From contig CAKOOR010000003.1 of the NCBI GenBank assembly GCA_934098505.1, positions 1-64,000 on the forward strand: a DNA stretch of 64,000 nucleotides. Direction: 5' to 3'. The notes beneath the pieces are model-generated. The model did not search any database, was not told the DNA's origin, and saw nothing but the letters and a program-made list of their open reading frames with translations. This document shows, in pieces, positions 1 to 8,186 of this stretch (position 1 is its first letter; each line of letters opens with the position of its first letter). Both the position numbers and the translations under genes were made by a program. Source of the stretch: an uncultured Bacilli bacterium (GTDB lineage: Bacteria > Bacillota_I > Bacilli_A > RF39 > UBA660).

Positions 1-32
1 TTTATTTTATCTTCATAGCTCAATTTGCTCAT
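1..32 (-). CDS. IS3-family transposase OrfA, N-terminus only
   Basis: The minus strand reads ATG at 32-30 and encodes MSKLSYEDKI before the window ends. This matches the usual opening of the helix-turn-helix OrfA protein of IS150-like elements, which binds the element ends. A GAGG ribosome site sits about 10 bases upstream (AACGAGGTTTTTTATATG). Only the first ten residues are present, so nothing can be said about whether the transposase is intact. Confidence 0.6.
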   Translation of the reverse strand, partial: MSKLSYEDKI

Positions 33-71
33 ATAAAAAACCTCGTTTCTATGTCCAAGAAACGGGGTTCA
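1..71 (-). mobile_element. Right end of an IS3-family (IS150-like) insertion sequence, running off the left edge
   Basis: Read on the minus strand, the element begins at 71 with TGAACCCCGTTTCTTGGACA, which resembles the terminal inverted repeat of IS150-group IS3 elements. An open reading frame of IS3 OrfA type starts 39 bases inside it. The patatin gene resumes immediately after position 71, so this is a junction inside a gene. The other end, the rest of the transposase and any target duplication lie outside the window. The family assignment rests on the end sequence and ten residues of OrfA only. Confidence 0.7.
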
Positions 72-1090
72 TATCAATTGGAGCTTACTATGCTTTTAAA
101 AAATGTCATATTAAAATAAAAGGCTTCGTTGGAACCTCCATTGGTTCATTTAATGCATGCCTATTAGCAAGTGGTCAAGCAAAGGAACTTTTAGATTTTT
201 GGCAAACAATTGAACCAGAAAAGTTATTAGATATAAACCAAGAATTAGTTGATTATATTAACGGTAAGCAAAATGCACTTAAAGCTCTAAAAGGTTTAAA
301 TAATACTATCATAAATACTTTTAAGCAAAAAGGCATGTCAACATTAAAAATACGAGAATTAGCAGAAAATATTATAGACAAAGAAAAATTGTATAGAAAT
401 AAAAATGATTTCGGCTTAGTTACAGTAAAACTTCATAATTTTGAACCTATTTATATTAATAAAAATGACATTCCTAAAGATAAATTAATAGACTATTTAG
501 TAGCAAGTTGCTCATTACCAATATTTAAATTAGTGCCAATGATAGATAACAGTATTTACATCGATGGCGGTTTTTATGATAATTGTCCAATCAAGATGTT
601 GATAGATAAAAATTATGATACTGTATATGAAATAAGAATTAATGGTATTGGTCGTCATCGAAATATTGCTAAAAAGAAAACTAAAGTAATTACTATTAAA
701 CCTTCAAAAAATATTTGTAATATTTTAGAACTTAATCATGAAAAAATTAAAGAGAATATATTATTAGGTTATTATGATACATTACGAGTACTAAAAAAAT
801 ATGATGGTTATAGATATACATTTACCAGCACTCCGAATTTTATAATAAAATTATTAACCAGAAAAATATCCAAAAATTACATGAGTAGAATAAAAAATTT
901 TTTCAAAGTTAAAACCGATAAGGAAGCCGTTATAAAAGCGTTAGAATATTGTATGGATTATTGTCAAATAAATCACTATCAAATTCATAACTTAACTTTA
1001 GCACTTAAAAATATCCAAGATAATTATTTAGACAAATTAAGAGATAAAAATATAATATTTAATTTTATAAAAAAGTTGCGAATTTTTTAA
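72..1090 (+). pseudogene. Patatin-like phospholipase, 5' end removed by the IS insertion
   Basis: The reading frame is open from the IS junction to the stop at 1090 and encodes a patatin-family lipid acyl hydrolase. The nucleophile motif GTSIGS (GxSxG) is at 131-148 and the catalytic Asp lies in IDGGFYDNCP, with the Asp codon at 563-565. The glycine-rich oxyanion segment (GGGxxG) and the start codon that normally precede the GAYYAF helix are missing, because the IS abuts it. An internal ATG at 335 exists, but a product from there would lack the catalytic Ser. I therefore call it disrupted. A fusion transcript or start from within the IS cannot be excluded. Confidence 0.75.
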
Positions 1091-1138
1091 CCCTATAATA
1101 TAATAAGAAAAGTGCAAAAAAGGAAAAGGAGAACATTT

Positions 1139-1855
1139 ATGGGAAGAGCATATGAAGTAAGAAAAGCAAGTATTCAAAAAACAGGTGCTGCTCGTGGTAA
1201 GATTTATACCAACTTTGCTAAAGAACTATATTTAGCAGCTAAAGGTAACCCTGATATTGATACGAATATTAAATTAAAAAGATTAGTAGAAAAAGCAAAA
1301 AAACAAGAAGTACCCAACGACATTATTAAAAGAGCTATTGACAAAGCTAAAGGCGCTGGTCAAGAAGACTATCAAACAGTTATGTATGAAGGCTTTGGCC
1401 CTGGGGCATCGACTTTAATTATTAAAACACTAACTGACAATGTTAATCGTACAGTTGGGGAAGTAAGAGCAGCTTTTAATAAAGTTCATAAAAGTTTAGG
1501 CGTTAATAACTCTGTATCATATAATTATGATTATCTAAATGTAATTTCATTTCATACTGATAATGAGGAAGAAGTCTTAATGGCTTTGCTAGATGCTGGG
1601 ATTGAACCAATTGAAGAAAATTACGAAAATGGTTTAATGACTATATCAGTAAATCCAAGTAATCAACATCAACTAAAAGACGTAATCGAAAGTATTATTC
1701 CTGATGTAGATTATGAATTAGACGAAATTGGCTGGTATGCTAAAGAAGAAGTAGAACTTAACGAAGAAGATAAAATGTTGTTTGAAAGACTTTATAATCT
1801 TTTAGATGACATTGACGATGTTACTGATATATATCATAATGTTGCCAACTTCTAA
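1139..1855 (+). CDS. yebC: YebC/PmpR-family DNA-binding regulatory protein
   Basis: This is a 238-residue protein of the YebC family (TACO1 in mitochondria), linked in bacteria to transcription control and more recently to relieving ribosome stalling at proline stretches. The N-terminus MGRAYEVRKASIQKT and the internal segments GFGPGASTLIIKTLTDN and NEEDKMLFERLYNLLDDIDD are family hallmarks, and the length is typical. I chose the ATG at 1139 over an upstream GTG at 1112 because AAGGAGA sits 7 bases before it. It stands alone, after the broken patatin gene and before a two-component pair. Confidence in the family is high; the role in this organism is not shown. Confidence 0.93.
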   Translation: MGRAYEVRKASIQKTGAARGKIYTNFAKELYLAAKGNPDIDTNIKLKRLVEKAKKQEVPNDIIKRAIDKAKGAGQEDYQTVMYEGFGPGASTLIIKTLTDNVNRTVGEVRAAFNKVHKSLGVNNSVSYNYDYLNVISFHTDNEEEVLMALLDAGIEPIEENYENGLMTISVNPSNQHQLKDVIESIIPDVDYELDEIGWYAKEEVELNEEDKMLFERLYNLLDDIDDVTDIYHNVANF

Positions 1856-1903
1856 AGTTCTCTTTTTTCATATATTTTTCACAAATTTGTAATAAAATAA
1901 CAG

Positions 1904-1940
1904 CAATTTAAGAAAAAGAAAAAAACTTAAATTGTATAAT
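1904..1940 (+). promoter_or_regulatory. Inverted repeat abutting a -10 box, upstream of the first two-component system
   Basis: CAATTTAAG (1904-1912) and CTTAAATTG (1926-1934) form perfect 9-base arms around an A-rich spacer. The right arm touches TATAAT at 1935-1940. The response regulator starts 46 bases further on. The layout suggests an operator covering the promoter, possibly for the regulator itself. No binding data are implied. Confidence 0.45.
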
Positions 1941-1986
1941 TAAAAAGCTAAAAAGATAAAACATAAATAGATAGGATGTGAAGTTT

Positions 1987-2649
1987 ATGAAAATTTTAGT
2001 AGTAGATGATGAGGACTTAATAAGAAATGTTATAAGAGAATATCTAATAAAAGACAACTATACTGTTGATGAAGCTAGCAACGGTGAAGAAGCCATTGAA
2101 AAAGTTAAAAATAATGATTATAATTTAATCATTATGGATATAATGATGCCCAAAATGGATGGGTATCAGGCCTGTAAAGAAATTAAGAAAATTAAAGATG
2201 TCCCTTTTGTAATGCTATCAGCCCGAAGTGAGGAATATGATAAATTAATCGGTTTCGATTTAGGTATAGATGACTACGTTACCAAACCATTCAGTCCTAA
2301 AGAATTAGTAGCTCGTGTTAAAGCTATTTTAAAAAGAAATAGCTTTAATACTTATACTTATAAATTTGAAGGATTAACAATTAACGATTTAGCCCATGAA
2401 GTAAGAGTAGATGATGTTAAAGTAAATTTAACACCTAAAGAATATGAACTGTTAAAATATTTAGTTACGAATAAAAATATCGCTTTATCTAGAGAACAAC
2501 TATTAACCAATATTTGGGGATATGATTTTTTTGGTGATGACCGCACAATCGATACCCATATAAAAACATTAAGAAATAATTTAGGAAAATATCGTAAATT
2601 TATTGTTACGGTTAGAGCTATAGGATATAAATTTGAATACCAAAATTAA
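1987..2649 (+). CDS. OmpR/PhoB-family response regulator
   Basis: This is a 220-residue response regulator. An N-terminal receiver (about 1-115) has the acidic pair in VVDDED, the phospho-acceptor Asp in IIMDIMMPKMDG and the conserved Lys in YVTKPFSP. A C-terminal winged-helix domain (about 128-218) ends in VRAIGYKFE. An alternative GTG start lies at 1978; the ATG at 1987 gives the usual MKILVVDDE opening. The last 17 bases overlap the histidine kinase gene, so the pair is translationally coupled. The stimulus and target genes cannot be read from the sequence. Confidence 0.93.
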   Translation: MKILVVDDEDLIRNVIREYLIKDNYTVDEASNGEEAIEKVKNNDYNLIIMDIMMPKMDGYQACKEIKKIKDVPFVMLSARSEEYDKLIGFDLGIDDYVTKPFSPKELVARVKAILKRNSFNTYTYKFEGLTINDLAHEVRVDDVKVNLTPKEYELLKYLVTNKNIALSREQLLTNIWGYDFFGDDRTIDTHIKTLRNNLGKYRKFIVTVRAIGYKFEYQN

Positions 2650-4030
2650 ATTAAAAAATTTGAGAAACTCTCTTCATTTTAAAACTTTAGAATATTTAAT
2701 CGTTTTTTCCATCTCTATATTATTATTATTATGGTTGATCCAAATTGTTTTCTTTAAAATATATTATGAAAAATATCAAATTAATTATATGAATGAACTT
2801 GTTGCCAAAATTATCGATATTGACAGTAATAATATTATTGAATCAATGGATGATATAACTTTAGATAACAATATTTGTTTAGAATATATGGATTATTATG
2901 GTAATCAATATTATTACAATAACAAAATTTCTTCCTGTTTATTGGGCCGCAATAAAATAATCGAAAAAGAATTAATTAAATTTAAGCAGTCAGGGGAAGA
3001 AACATCATTTGAAAAGATTTTAAATCCCATCAATAATAGTGTTTCTCTTTTATATGGAATAAAAAAAGGCAATGGTTATATATTTTTGTTCACGTCCTTA
3101 GAGGACATAGGCACTACAACATCGTTAATAAAAAATCAACTAATTTACATTACATTATTAGCAATTTTATTTTCTATTGTAATTGCTTTATTTTTGTCAC
3201 GAAGAATTGCTAAACCAATAAGTGATATGACTAAAAATGCTAAGAAATTAGCTGATGGTAATTATAACGTTGAATTTAATACAACTGGTATTCAAGAAAT
3301 CGATGAACTTGCCAATAATCTTAACTATTTAGAACAAGAAGTATCTAAAACTGATTTATATCGTCGCGATTTAATGGCCAATGTTTCTCATGATTTAAAA
3401 ACTCCTTTAACCATGATTAAAGCCTATGCTGAAATGATTAGGGATATTACCCTTGATAATAAAGAAAAAACTAAAGAAAATTTGAATGTTATAATTGACG
3501 AAACTGATCGTTTAAATGTTTTGGTTAATGATATTTTAGAACTTAGCAAGTTACAAAATAATCAAGATACTTTAACTTTAGAAAGATTTGATATAGTCGA
3601 ATTAATTAACGATATTTTAAAAAGATATCAAATAATTAAAGAAACTGAAAATTATAAATTAATATTAGAAAGCCCTAAAAATATAATGGTTAAAGCTGAT
3701 AAAAAAAGAATAAGCCAAGTCATTTATAATCTTATTAATAATGCAATCAATTATACAGGCGATGATTTAACAGTTACAATAAAAATTACTGAAAACATTA
3801 AAGATTGTAAAGTTGAAATAATTGATACTGGTAAAGGAATTGAAGAGAAAGATTTACCAAATATTTGGAATCGTTATTATAAAAAAGAAAAAAATCATAA
3901 ACGAAATGTTGTCGGAACAGGACTTGGCTTATCCATAGTAAAAAATATTTTAGAACAACATCAATTCAAATATGGTGTTAAAAGCATCAAAGATAAAGGA
4001 ACAACTTTCTATTTTCAAATAAAAAAATGA
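2633..4030 (+). CDS. Sensor histidine kinase
   Basis: This 465-residue membrane kinase pairs with the regulator just upstream. It begins at a TTG preceded by AGGATA. Visible parts are a TM segment near residues 20-42, a short extracytoplasmic region, a second TM near 172-190, a HAMP linker, a dimerisation domain with the phospho-accepting His in ANVSHDLKTPLTMIKAY, and an ATPase domain with the N box (NLINNAINY), DTGKGI and GTGLGLSIVKN. All catalytic boxes look intact. The small extracytoplasmic domain of about 125 residues has no feature that identifies its signal. Confidence 0.92.
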   Translation: MNTKIKLKNLRNSLHFKTLEYLIVFSISILLLLWLIQIVFFKIYYEKYQINYMNELVAKIIDIDSNNIIESMDDITLDNNICLEYMDYYGNQYYYNNKISSCLLGRNKIIEKELIKFKQSGEETSFEKILNPINNSVSLLYGIKKGNGYIFLFTSLEDIGTTTSLIKNQLIYITLLAILFSIVIALFLSRRIAKPISDMTKNAKKLADGNYNVEFNTTGIQEIDELANNLNYLEQEVSKTDLYRRDLMANVSHDLKTPLTMIKAYAEMIRDITLDNKEKTKENLNVIIDETDRLNVLVNDILELSKLQNNQDTLTLERFDIVELINDILKRYQIIKETENYKLILESPKNIMVKADKKRISQVIYNLINNAINYTGDDLTVTIKITENIKDCKVEIIDTGKGIEEKDLPNIWNRYYKKEKNHKRNVVGTGLGLSIVKNILEQHQFKYGVKSIKDKGTTFYFQIKK

Positions 4031-4435
4031 TTCTTATAAGAAATTCTTTATAATTAATTAACATCAAAAATTTATGACTTTAACTTCTATTGCTATATAA
4101 TAACTAGCAATAAAAATATTATAAAAGATAACTTTCACTTTTCTATCACATATTTTTCATAATTGATTGGTACTATGTAATTGTGAAAGGAAGATTGATC
4201 GATTAGAAAGAAAAAAGGTAATTAAAAGATGTAAAAAAATTTAATTATTATATAAAAAATATATCTTACAAAAGATATAAAGATAGGTTAAGAATTAGCC
4301 AAATCGAACGCTTGTGGACATTAACGATATGTTGAAAGTTAATGGTGGATACAAGAAATCATAATGTAATTATGATAATTCATATATAAACCCTATACAA
4401 TTAAGATAACATATAAACAATAAACTCACACTTTT
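4031..4435 (+). ncRNA. Gene-free, structured region ahead of a terminator: candidate leader RNA, small RNA or decayed gene
   Basis: These 400 bases hold no gene. Several hairpins can be drawn by eye: TATATCTT/AAGATATA near 4260-4280; GGTTA/TAGCC near 4287-4301; and a longer arm near 4313-4357 in which CTTGT pairs with ACAAG and CATTAAC with GTTAATG. They lead into an intrinsic terminator and then a membrane-exporter gene. This could be a riboswitch-type leader, a small RNA or the remains of a gene. One frame reads about 20 plausible residues (RYKDRLRISQIERLWTL) before a stop. I recognise no known RNA family. Confidence 0.3.
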
Positions 4436-4468
4436 TAAGAAAGGTATTCCCTTTCTTATTTTTTTTTG
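4436..4468 (+). terminator. Intrinsic terminator in front of the small exporter gene
   Basis: AAGAAAGG (4437-4444) pairs with CCTTTCTT (4450-4457) across a 5-base loop, followed by a run of nine T. It ends 24 bases before the exporter start, so it either closes an upstream transcript or works as an attenuator of that gene. Confidence 0.75.
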
Positions 4469-4492
4469 CTAAAATTAGTTCAGGTGAAATTT

Positions 4493-4957
4493 ATGTTTTT
4501 AAAATATTTAATAGTTTTTTTTATTTCGATGGTTCCTTTAATTGAACTTCGTGGAGCTATCCCTTATGCAGTAGGTTTTCAATTACCATTACTTCCTTCT
4601 TATATCATTGCTATTTTAGGCAATATGCTACCAGTACCATTTATTTTCTTTTTTGCCCGTAAAATATTGGAATGGGGTAAAGATAAAAAACTAACCAAAA
4701 AATTTTTTACTTTTTGTTTAGAAAAAGGGAATAAAGGTGGAAAAAAATTACAAGAAAAAGCCGGCCGTAACGTTTATTATGCCTTATTCTTATTTGTAGG
4801 CATTCCCCTTCCTGGTACTGGAGCTTGGACAGGTACTTTAGCAGCATCTCTTTTAAACCTTGATTTTAAAAAGAGCGTCATTGCTATCATGGGTGGTGTT
4901 ATATTAGCCGGTATTATTATGGGATTAGTATCCTTAGGAGTTTTTAACATTTTTTAA
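4493..4957 (+). CDS. Small multi-drug export protein family (COG2426) membrane protein
   Basis: This 154-residue integral membrane protein resembles the COG2426 family, annotated as putative small multidrug exporters. Visible hallmarks are VPLIELRGAIPYAVG near residue 10-28, GNMLPVPFIFFFARKIL, and the GIPLPGTGAWTGTLAASLL re-entrant-like motif near 99-117, followed by a C-terminal TM helix. An ATG at 4493 follows CAGGTGAAATTT; a TTG 27 bases earlier lies in the terminator T-run and is unlikely. Substrate and transport activity are not established for the family. Confidence 0.8.
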   Translation: MFLKYLIVFFISMVPLIELRGAIPYAVGFQLPLLPSYIIAILGNMLPVPFIFFFARKILEWGKDKKLTKKFFTFCLEKGNKGGKKLQEKAGRNVYYALFLFVGIPLPGTGAWTGTLAASLLNLDFKKSVIAIMGGVILAGIIMGLVSLGVFNIF

Positions 4958-4997
4958 AAACACCACAATCTTTTTATAAAATTTATTGTTAATAAAA

Positions 4998-5045
4998 AAT
5001 ACATCTTTTAAAAATTAAATTTAAATGATGTATTCTTTTTTATTA
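4998..5045. terminator. Bidirectional terminator between convergent genes
   Basis: AATACATC (4998-5005) pairs with GATGTATT (5027-5034), with T-rich tracts on both outer sides. It separates the exporter gene (+) from the cyclophilin gene (-). Confidence 0.7.
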
Positions 5046-5062
5046 TTTTTAAATAGTATTTT

Positions 5063-5734
5063 TTATTCAGTAATTTTTGTTGGTTCACTGTATTCTTTAC
5101 CTTTAAGATCCACCAAAGCTTTTTTTATTGTTAAATTCTTCTTTAATTTTCCAGTTTGATTATTACTTACAGCTTCCGTATTAGCAACTTTATCAATAAT
5201 ATCCATGCCGTCAATAACTTTGCCAAAAGCTGCGTAATTATTATCCAAATTAGTAGCAGTATCTAGCATAATAAAAAATTGACTACCAGCCGAATCATTT
5301 GCGCTACTTCTAGCCATAGAAACAATACCCTTAGTGTGTTTTAACGTATTAGTAAATCGATTGTTAGTAAATTCACCCTTAATGGTATATCCTGGACCAC
5401 CAGTCCCATCACCTTTTGGATCGCCACCTTGTAAAACAAAACCTGGTACTAAACGATGAAATGAATTATTATCATAAAAACCTTGTTTAACCAAAGAAAT
5501 AAAATTATTAACCGTATTTGGAGCTATCTTGGGAAATAATTCGATGACAATCGCCCCATACCCTTCAATTTCCATCGCTACTAGTGGATTTTCTGTATCA
5601 TAATTAGCTAAAGTAGTTTCGTTACCATCAATATTAAAGTCAATACCAAGTAAATTTTCTGTATTTTCTTTATCGCTACAGCCAGTACAAAATAACAAAA
5701 TACTAATTATGAATATACTAAAAAACTTTTTCAT
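5063..5734 (-). CDS. Cyclophilin-type peptidyl-prolyl isomerase lipoprotein
   Basis: This 223-residue surface lipoprotein starts at MKKFFSIFIISILLF and has the lipobox FCTGC (lipidated Cys near residue 19). The rest is a cyclophilin domain with NFISLVKQGFYDNNSFHR, GFVLQGGDPKGDGTGGPGY, SMARSSANDSAGSQFFI and NLDNNYAAFGKV. The catalytic Arg in FHR and the Phe in SQFFI are present, and a Trp site is replaced. It would catalyse prolyl isomerisation of exported proteins at the outer membrane face. I chose the start at 5734 over a longer frame because of AAGGATATTTGAA upstream and the signal peptide. Confidence 0.92.
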   Translation of the reverse strand: MKKFFSIFIISILLFCTGCSDKENTENLLGIDFNIDGNETTLANYDTENPLVAMEIEGYGAIVIELFPKIAPNTVNNFISLVKQGFYDNNSFHRLVPGFVLQGGDPKGDGTGGPGYTIKGEFTNNRFTNTLKHTKGIVSMARSSANDSAGSQFFIMLDTATNLDNNYAAFGKVIDGMDIIDKVANTEAVSNNQTGKLKKNLTIKKALVDLKGKEYSEPTKITE

Positions 5735-5950
5735 TTCAAATATCCTTTCTTTAACTAAAAATAGTATAACATATCTTAATTTTATGATACAATATGACAA
5801 GCACTCAAAAAAATAAAAGTCATATACAAAAATAAAAATTTTAGTTAAAAAGTATTAGGAAACTAATGGTAAAATAAGAGCGCTAACTTAAATAAAAAAA
5901 CTAAAATTTAAATATCAAAGTAAGGTTAAACGCAAAAAAAACTAATTAAG

Positions 5951-5986
5951 AGAAAGGTAAAGTCATTATAAGACTTTAAATATACT
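5951..5986 (+). promoter_or_regulatory. Distant ribosome site separated from the start by a hairpin (dCMP deaminase)
   Basis: The only good Shine-Dalgarno, AGAAAGG (5951-5957), lies 29 bases before the ATG at 5987. The gap holds a 7-bp stem TAAAGTC/GACTTTA (5958-5964 and 5972-5978) followed by 8 bases to the ATG. Folding the stem brings the site to a normal distance. The same layout recurs at three other genes here. Confidence 0.5.
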
Positions 5987-6622
5987 ATGAAAGATAATAT
6001 AGAAAATGTTGCTCCAGCAACATACAATAAAAATTATATAACTTGGGATGATTATTTTGCTACTTTTGCTTTAATGACATCATTAAGATCCAAAGATCCG
6101 GTTCGTCAGGTGGGGGCTGTTATTGTTTCCAAAGATAATCGTATTTTATCAACAGGATACAATGGAGCGCCTTTAGGCATTAATGACGAAGAAATACCAT
6201 GGAATAAAGAAGGAAAATTTTTAGATACTAAATATGCTTATGTTGTTCATGCTGAAAAAAATGCTATTTTGGGATATAATAACGATAAATCATTACTTCA
6301 CGGTGCTAAAATCTATACTACCTTATTTCCTTGCAATGAATGTATGAAAGCTATAATTCAAAGTGAAATTACTGAAATAATTTATCTTGATAATCATAAT
6401 TTTAACAAAGATATTTACGTTGGATCCCGTTATATGGTAAATGTTCATAATAGAAATGAAAAATTACCCCCAATTACTTTAAGAGAGCACTCTGTAACCG
6501 ACAGAGCTAAAATGATAATAATTAAAGCCATTTTAGAAAACAGAACAATAATTCCCCAAGAAGAAGTTAAAGAATACGATAAAAGCTTAAAATTAGAACC
6601 AAAACAAACCAACAGTAACTAA
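5987..6622 (+). CDS. Deoxycytidylate (dCMP) deaminase family protein
   Basis: This 211-residue zinc deaminase converts dCMP to dUMP for thymidylate synthesis in the canonical family. Zinc and catalytic motifs are visible: HAEKNAI with His and Glu, and PCNECMKAI with the two Cys. RSKDPVRQVGAVIVSKDNRILSTGYNGAP is the family opening segment (residues about 33-61). The C-terminus carries about 50 extra residues beyond the core. The N-terminus has about 18 residues before the usual TWDDYF, and no better internal start was seen. Competence-type ComEB proteins belong to the same family. Confidence 0.85.
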   Translation: MKDNIENVAPATYNKNYITWDDYFATFALMTSLRSKDPVRQVGAVIVSKDNRILSTGYNGAPLGINDEEIPWNKEGKFLDTKYAYVVHAEKNAILGYNNDKSLLHGAKIYTTLFPCNECMKAIIQSEITEIIYLDNHNFNKDIYVGSRYMVNVHNRNEKLPPITLREHSVTDRAKMIIIKAILENRTIIPQEEVKEYDKSLKLEPKQTNSN

Positions 6623-6705
6623 TTTATAGTATAATAAGTAAGAAAATAAAAGATAAAGAAGACTAATTAAAAAATAAAAGTCTTAAACAAGAAAGAAGAA
6701 TTTAT

Positions 6706-7221
6706 ATGTTAAATATCGTTTTATTTGAACCAGAAATACCTCAAAATACTGGTAATATCATGCGTACTTGTGTAGCCACCCATACTAAGTTACATTTAAT
6801 TAAACCGCTAGGTTTTTCCTTAGACGAAAAGTATATTAAAAGAAGTGGCGTTAATTATATTCAATATTGTGACTATACAGTTTATGAAAATATAGAAGAA
6901 TTTTTTAAAAAGAATAAAGGTACCTATTATTTTCTAACAAGATATGGTCATAAACCTCATACTTCTTTTGACTATTCTAATCCTGATGAGAATATTTATT
7001 TCTTTTTTGGCAAAGAGTCAACAGGAATTCCACCTAAGATATTAAAGCCTTACATCGATAAATGTATGCGTATTCCTATGACCGATAAAGTTCGTGCTTT
7101 AAACCTTTCTAACACGGTAGCTATTGTTTTGTATGAAGCCCTAAGACAGCAAAATTATTTAGATTTATTAAGAGATGAACCACATAAATCCAAGACTTTT
7201 ATTGAAGATTGTAAAGATTAA
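6706..7221 (+). CDS. trmL: tRNA (cytidine(34)-2'-O)-methyltransferase TrmL
   Basis: This 171-residue SPOUT methyltransferase matches TrmL (YibK/CspR), which methylates the ribose of wobble C or U34 in leucine tRNAs using SAM. Characteristic segments are IVLFEPEIPQNTGNIMRTC at the N-terminus, FFFGKESTGIPP (motif 2) and IPMTDKVRALNLSNTVAIVLYEALRQ (motif 3, the SAM-binding knot). Length is typical, with a slightly longer tail. The ribosome site is weak (GAAAGAAG). A 6-bp hairpin (AAGACT/AGTCTT) lies further upstream, but with a 21-base gap to the ATG. Confidence 0.93.
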   Translation: MLNIVLFEPEIPQNTGNIMRTCVATHTKLHLIKPLGFSLDEKYIKRSGVNYIQYCDYTVYENIEEFFKKNKGTYYFLTRYGHKPHTSFDYSNPDENIYFFFGKESTGIPPKILKPYIDKCMRIPMTDKVRALNLSNTVAIVLYEALRQQNYLDLLRDEPHKSKTFIEDCKD

Positions 7222-7238
7222 TTTAGAAGATTATTTTT

Positions 7239-7264
7239 ACTCCCCACAACCACCCACCCAGAAA
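7239..7264. repeat. CCACCCACCC intergenic motif, copy 1
   Basis: The 19-base core ACAACCACCCACCCAGAAA (7246-7264) recurs with one substitution at 41579 and 46359. With its flank, ACT[C/T]CCC, the match to the 41572 copy is 24 of 26. It lies 18 bases after the trmL stop. Its base composition is far above the local average. Confidence 0.8.
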
Positions 7265-7384
7265 TAGCATCACTTTTTTGAATTTTATATTAAAAATTAA
7301 ATGTAGTTGGTAAGAAAGCAATGGATAAAAACTTAATATCTAGTAAATTAACATCGTTTATGATAATATTAAAGTGGTGATAAT

Positions 7385-7663
7385 ATGTATAATTGTAAAA
7401 AATGTGGTCATGCATTACCATCTAATAGTACACTTTGTCCAAACTGTGGTACCATGATGGATAGTAGACAATTAGAAATTAAAAAAAGTTTAAATAAAAA
7501 TAATAATAATTATATTGATAGATTAGATTCTATTCGTAGTAGAAATATGATGAATAAAACCGAAGAAAAAAGTAATACTAATATAATAGGATATGCCATT
7601 TTTATAGTAGCTTTAGTATTATTAATTGCTTTTATAATAGGAGTAGCGCTAATCCGTAGATAG
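7385..7663 (+). CDS. Zinc-ribbon membrane protein
   Basis: This 92-residue protein has an N-terminal zinc ribbon with two Cys pairs (CKKCG at 4-8 and CPNCG at 18-22), a hydrophilic linker of about 40 residues and one C-terminal TM helix (about 68-90) ending in RR. Such proteins are common in Firmicutes, and no specific function is assigned. The ATG follows GTGGTGAT. It is probably co-transcribed with the next gene, 7 bases downstream. Confidence 0.75.
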   Translation: MYNCKKCGHALPSNSTLCPNCGTMMDSRQLEIKKSLNKNNNNYIDRLDSIRSRNMMNKTEEKSNTNIIGYAIFIVALVLLIAFIIGVALIRR

Positions 7664-7670
7664 GACGATT

Positions 7671-8186
7671 ATGACAACACTTCTAGTATGTGTAAAAATT
7701 TTTTTCGGCCGTATACTTGATGTAAGTATCGGTACAGTAAGAACAGTGATTTCAGTCAAAGGTCAAAAGTTTGCAGCGTCTGTTCTTGCTTTTTTTGAGG
7801 TTCTTATTTGGTATTATGTCGCTAGAAGTGCCTTAAATACTCCTTTAACCAGCATTTTTGTTCCCATTAGTTACTCACTAGGTTATGCAACAGGAACCTT
7901 TATAGGTACTACTTTAAGTAGAAGCGTCATAAGAGGCAATGCTTCAGTACAAGTTATAACTAGTAAAGCAAATAAAACTAATTTGGAAAAAATTAGAAAA
8001 TCAGGTTACGGGGTTACAGTTATCGATGTTTATGATACCTACGATAATAAAGAAAAGAAATTACTTCTTATGGAAGTAAAAAATAAAAATATAAAGCATT
8101 TAACTAACCTAATTAAAAAAATAGATGCAAAAGCCTTTATAACTTTAAGAGAAACGCAAAGTGTTTACAATGGATTTGTGAAATAA
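7671..8186 (+). CDS. UPF0316 / DUF2179-type membrane protein
   Basis: This 171-residue protein has three hydrophobic segments in its first 85 residues (KIFFGRILDVSIGTVRTVI, then an FFEVLIWYYVARSAL segment and a GYATGTFIGTTLS segment), followed by a cytoplasmic domain of about 80 residues (VQVITSKANKTNLEKIRKSGYGVTV). This is the UPF0316 arrangement (YebE family), whose function is unknown. It begins 7 bases after the zinc-ribbon gene, with GGACGAT just upstream, so the two probably form an operon. Confidence 0.82.
   Translation: MTTLLVCVKIFFGRILDVSIGTVRTVISVKGQKFAASVLAFFEVLIWYYVARSALNTPLTSIFVPISYSLGYATGTFIGTTLSRSVIRGNASVQVITSKANKTNLEKIRKSGYGVTVIDVYDTYDNKEKKLLLMEVKNKNIKHLTNLIKKIDAKAFITLRETQSVYNGFVK

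Noticed and set aside
2358..2546. Minus-strand frame inside the response regulator, and many similar antisense frames throughout
   Set aside because: They lie fully inside well-supported genes, lack ribosome sites and have no recognisable protein features.
4200..4465. Possible tmRNA, 6S RNA, SRP RNA or RNase P RNA
   Set aside because: None of their signature segments (for example the SRP GGAAG loops or a tRNA-like end) was seen, so only an unassigned candidate is reported.
4466..4492. TTG start upstream of the small exporter
   Set aside because: It falls in the terminator T-run; the ATG at 4493 follows CAGGTGAAA and gives the family opening.
6659..6684. Hairpin upstream of trmL as a fifth case of the stem-separated ribosome site
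   Set aside because: There is no good Shine-Dalgarno before the stem and the gap to the ATG is 21 bases, so the layout does not fit.
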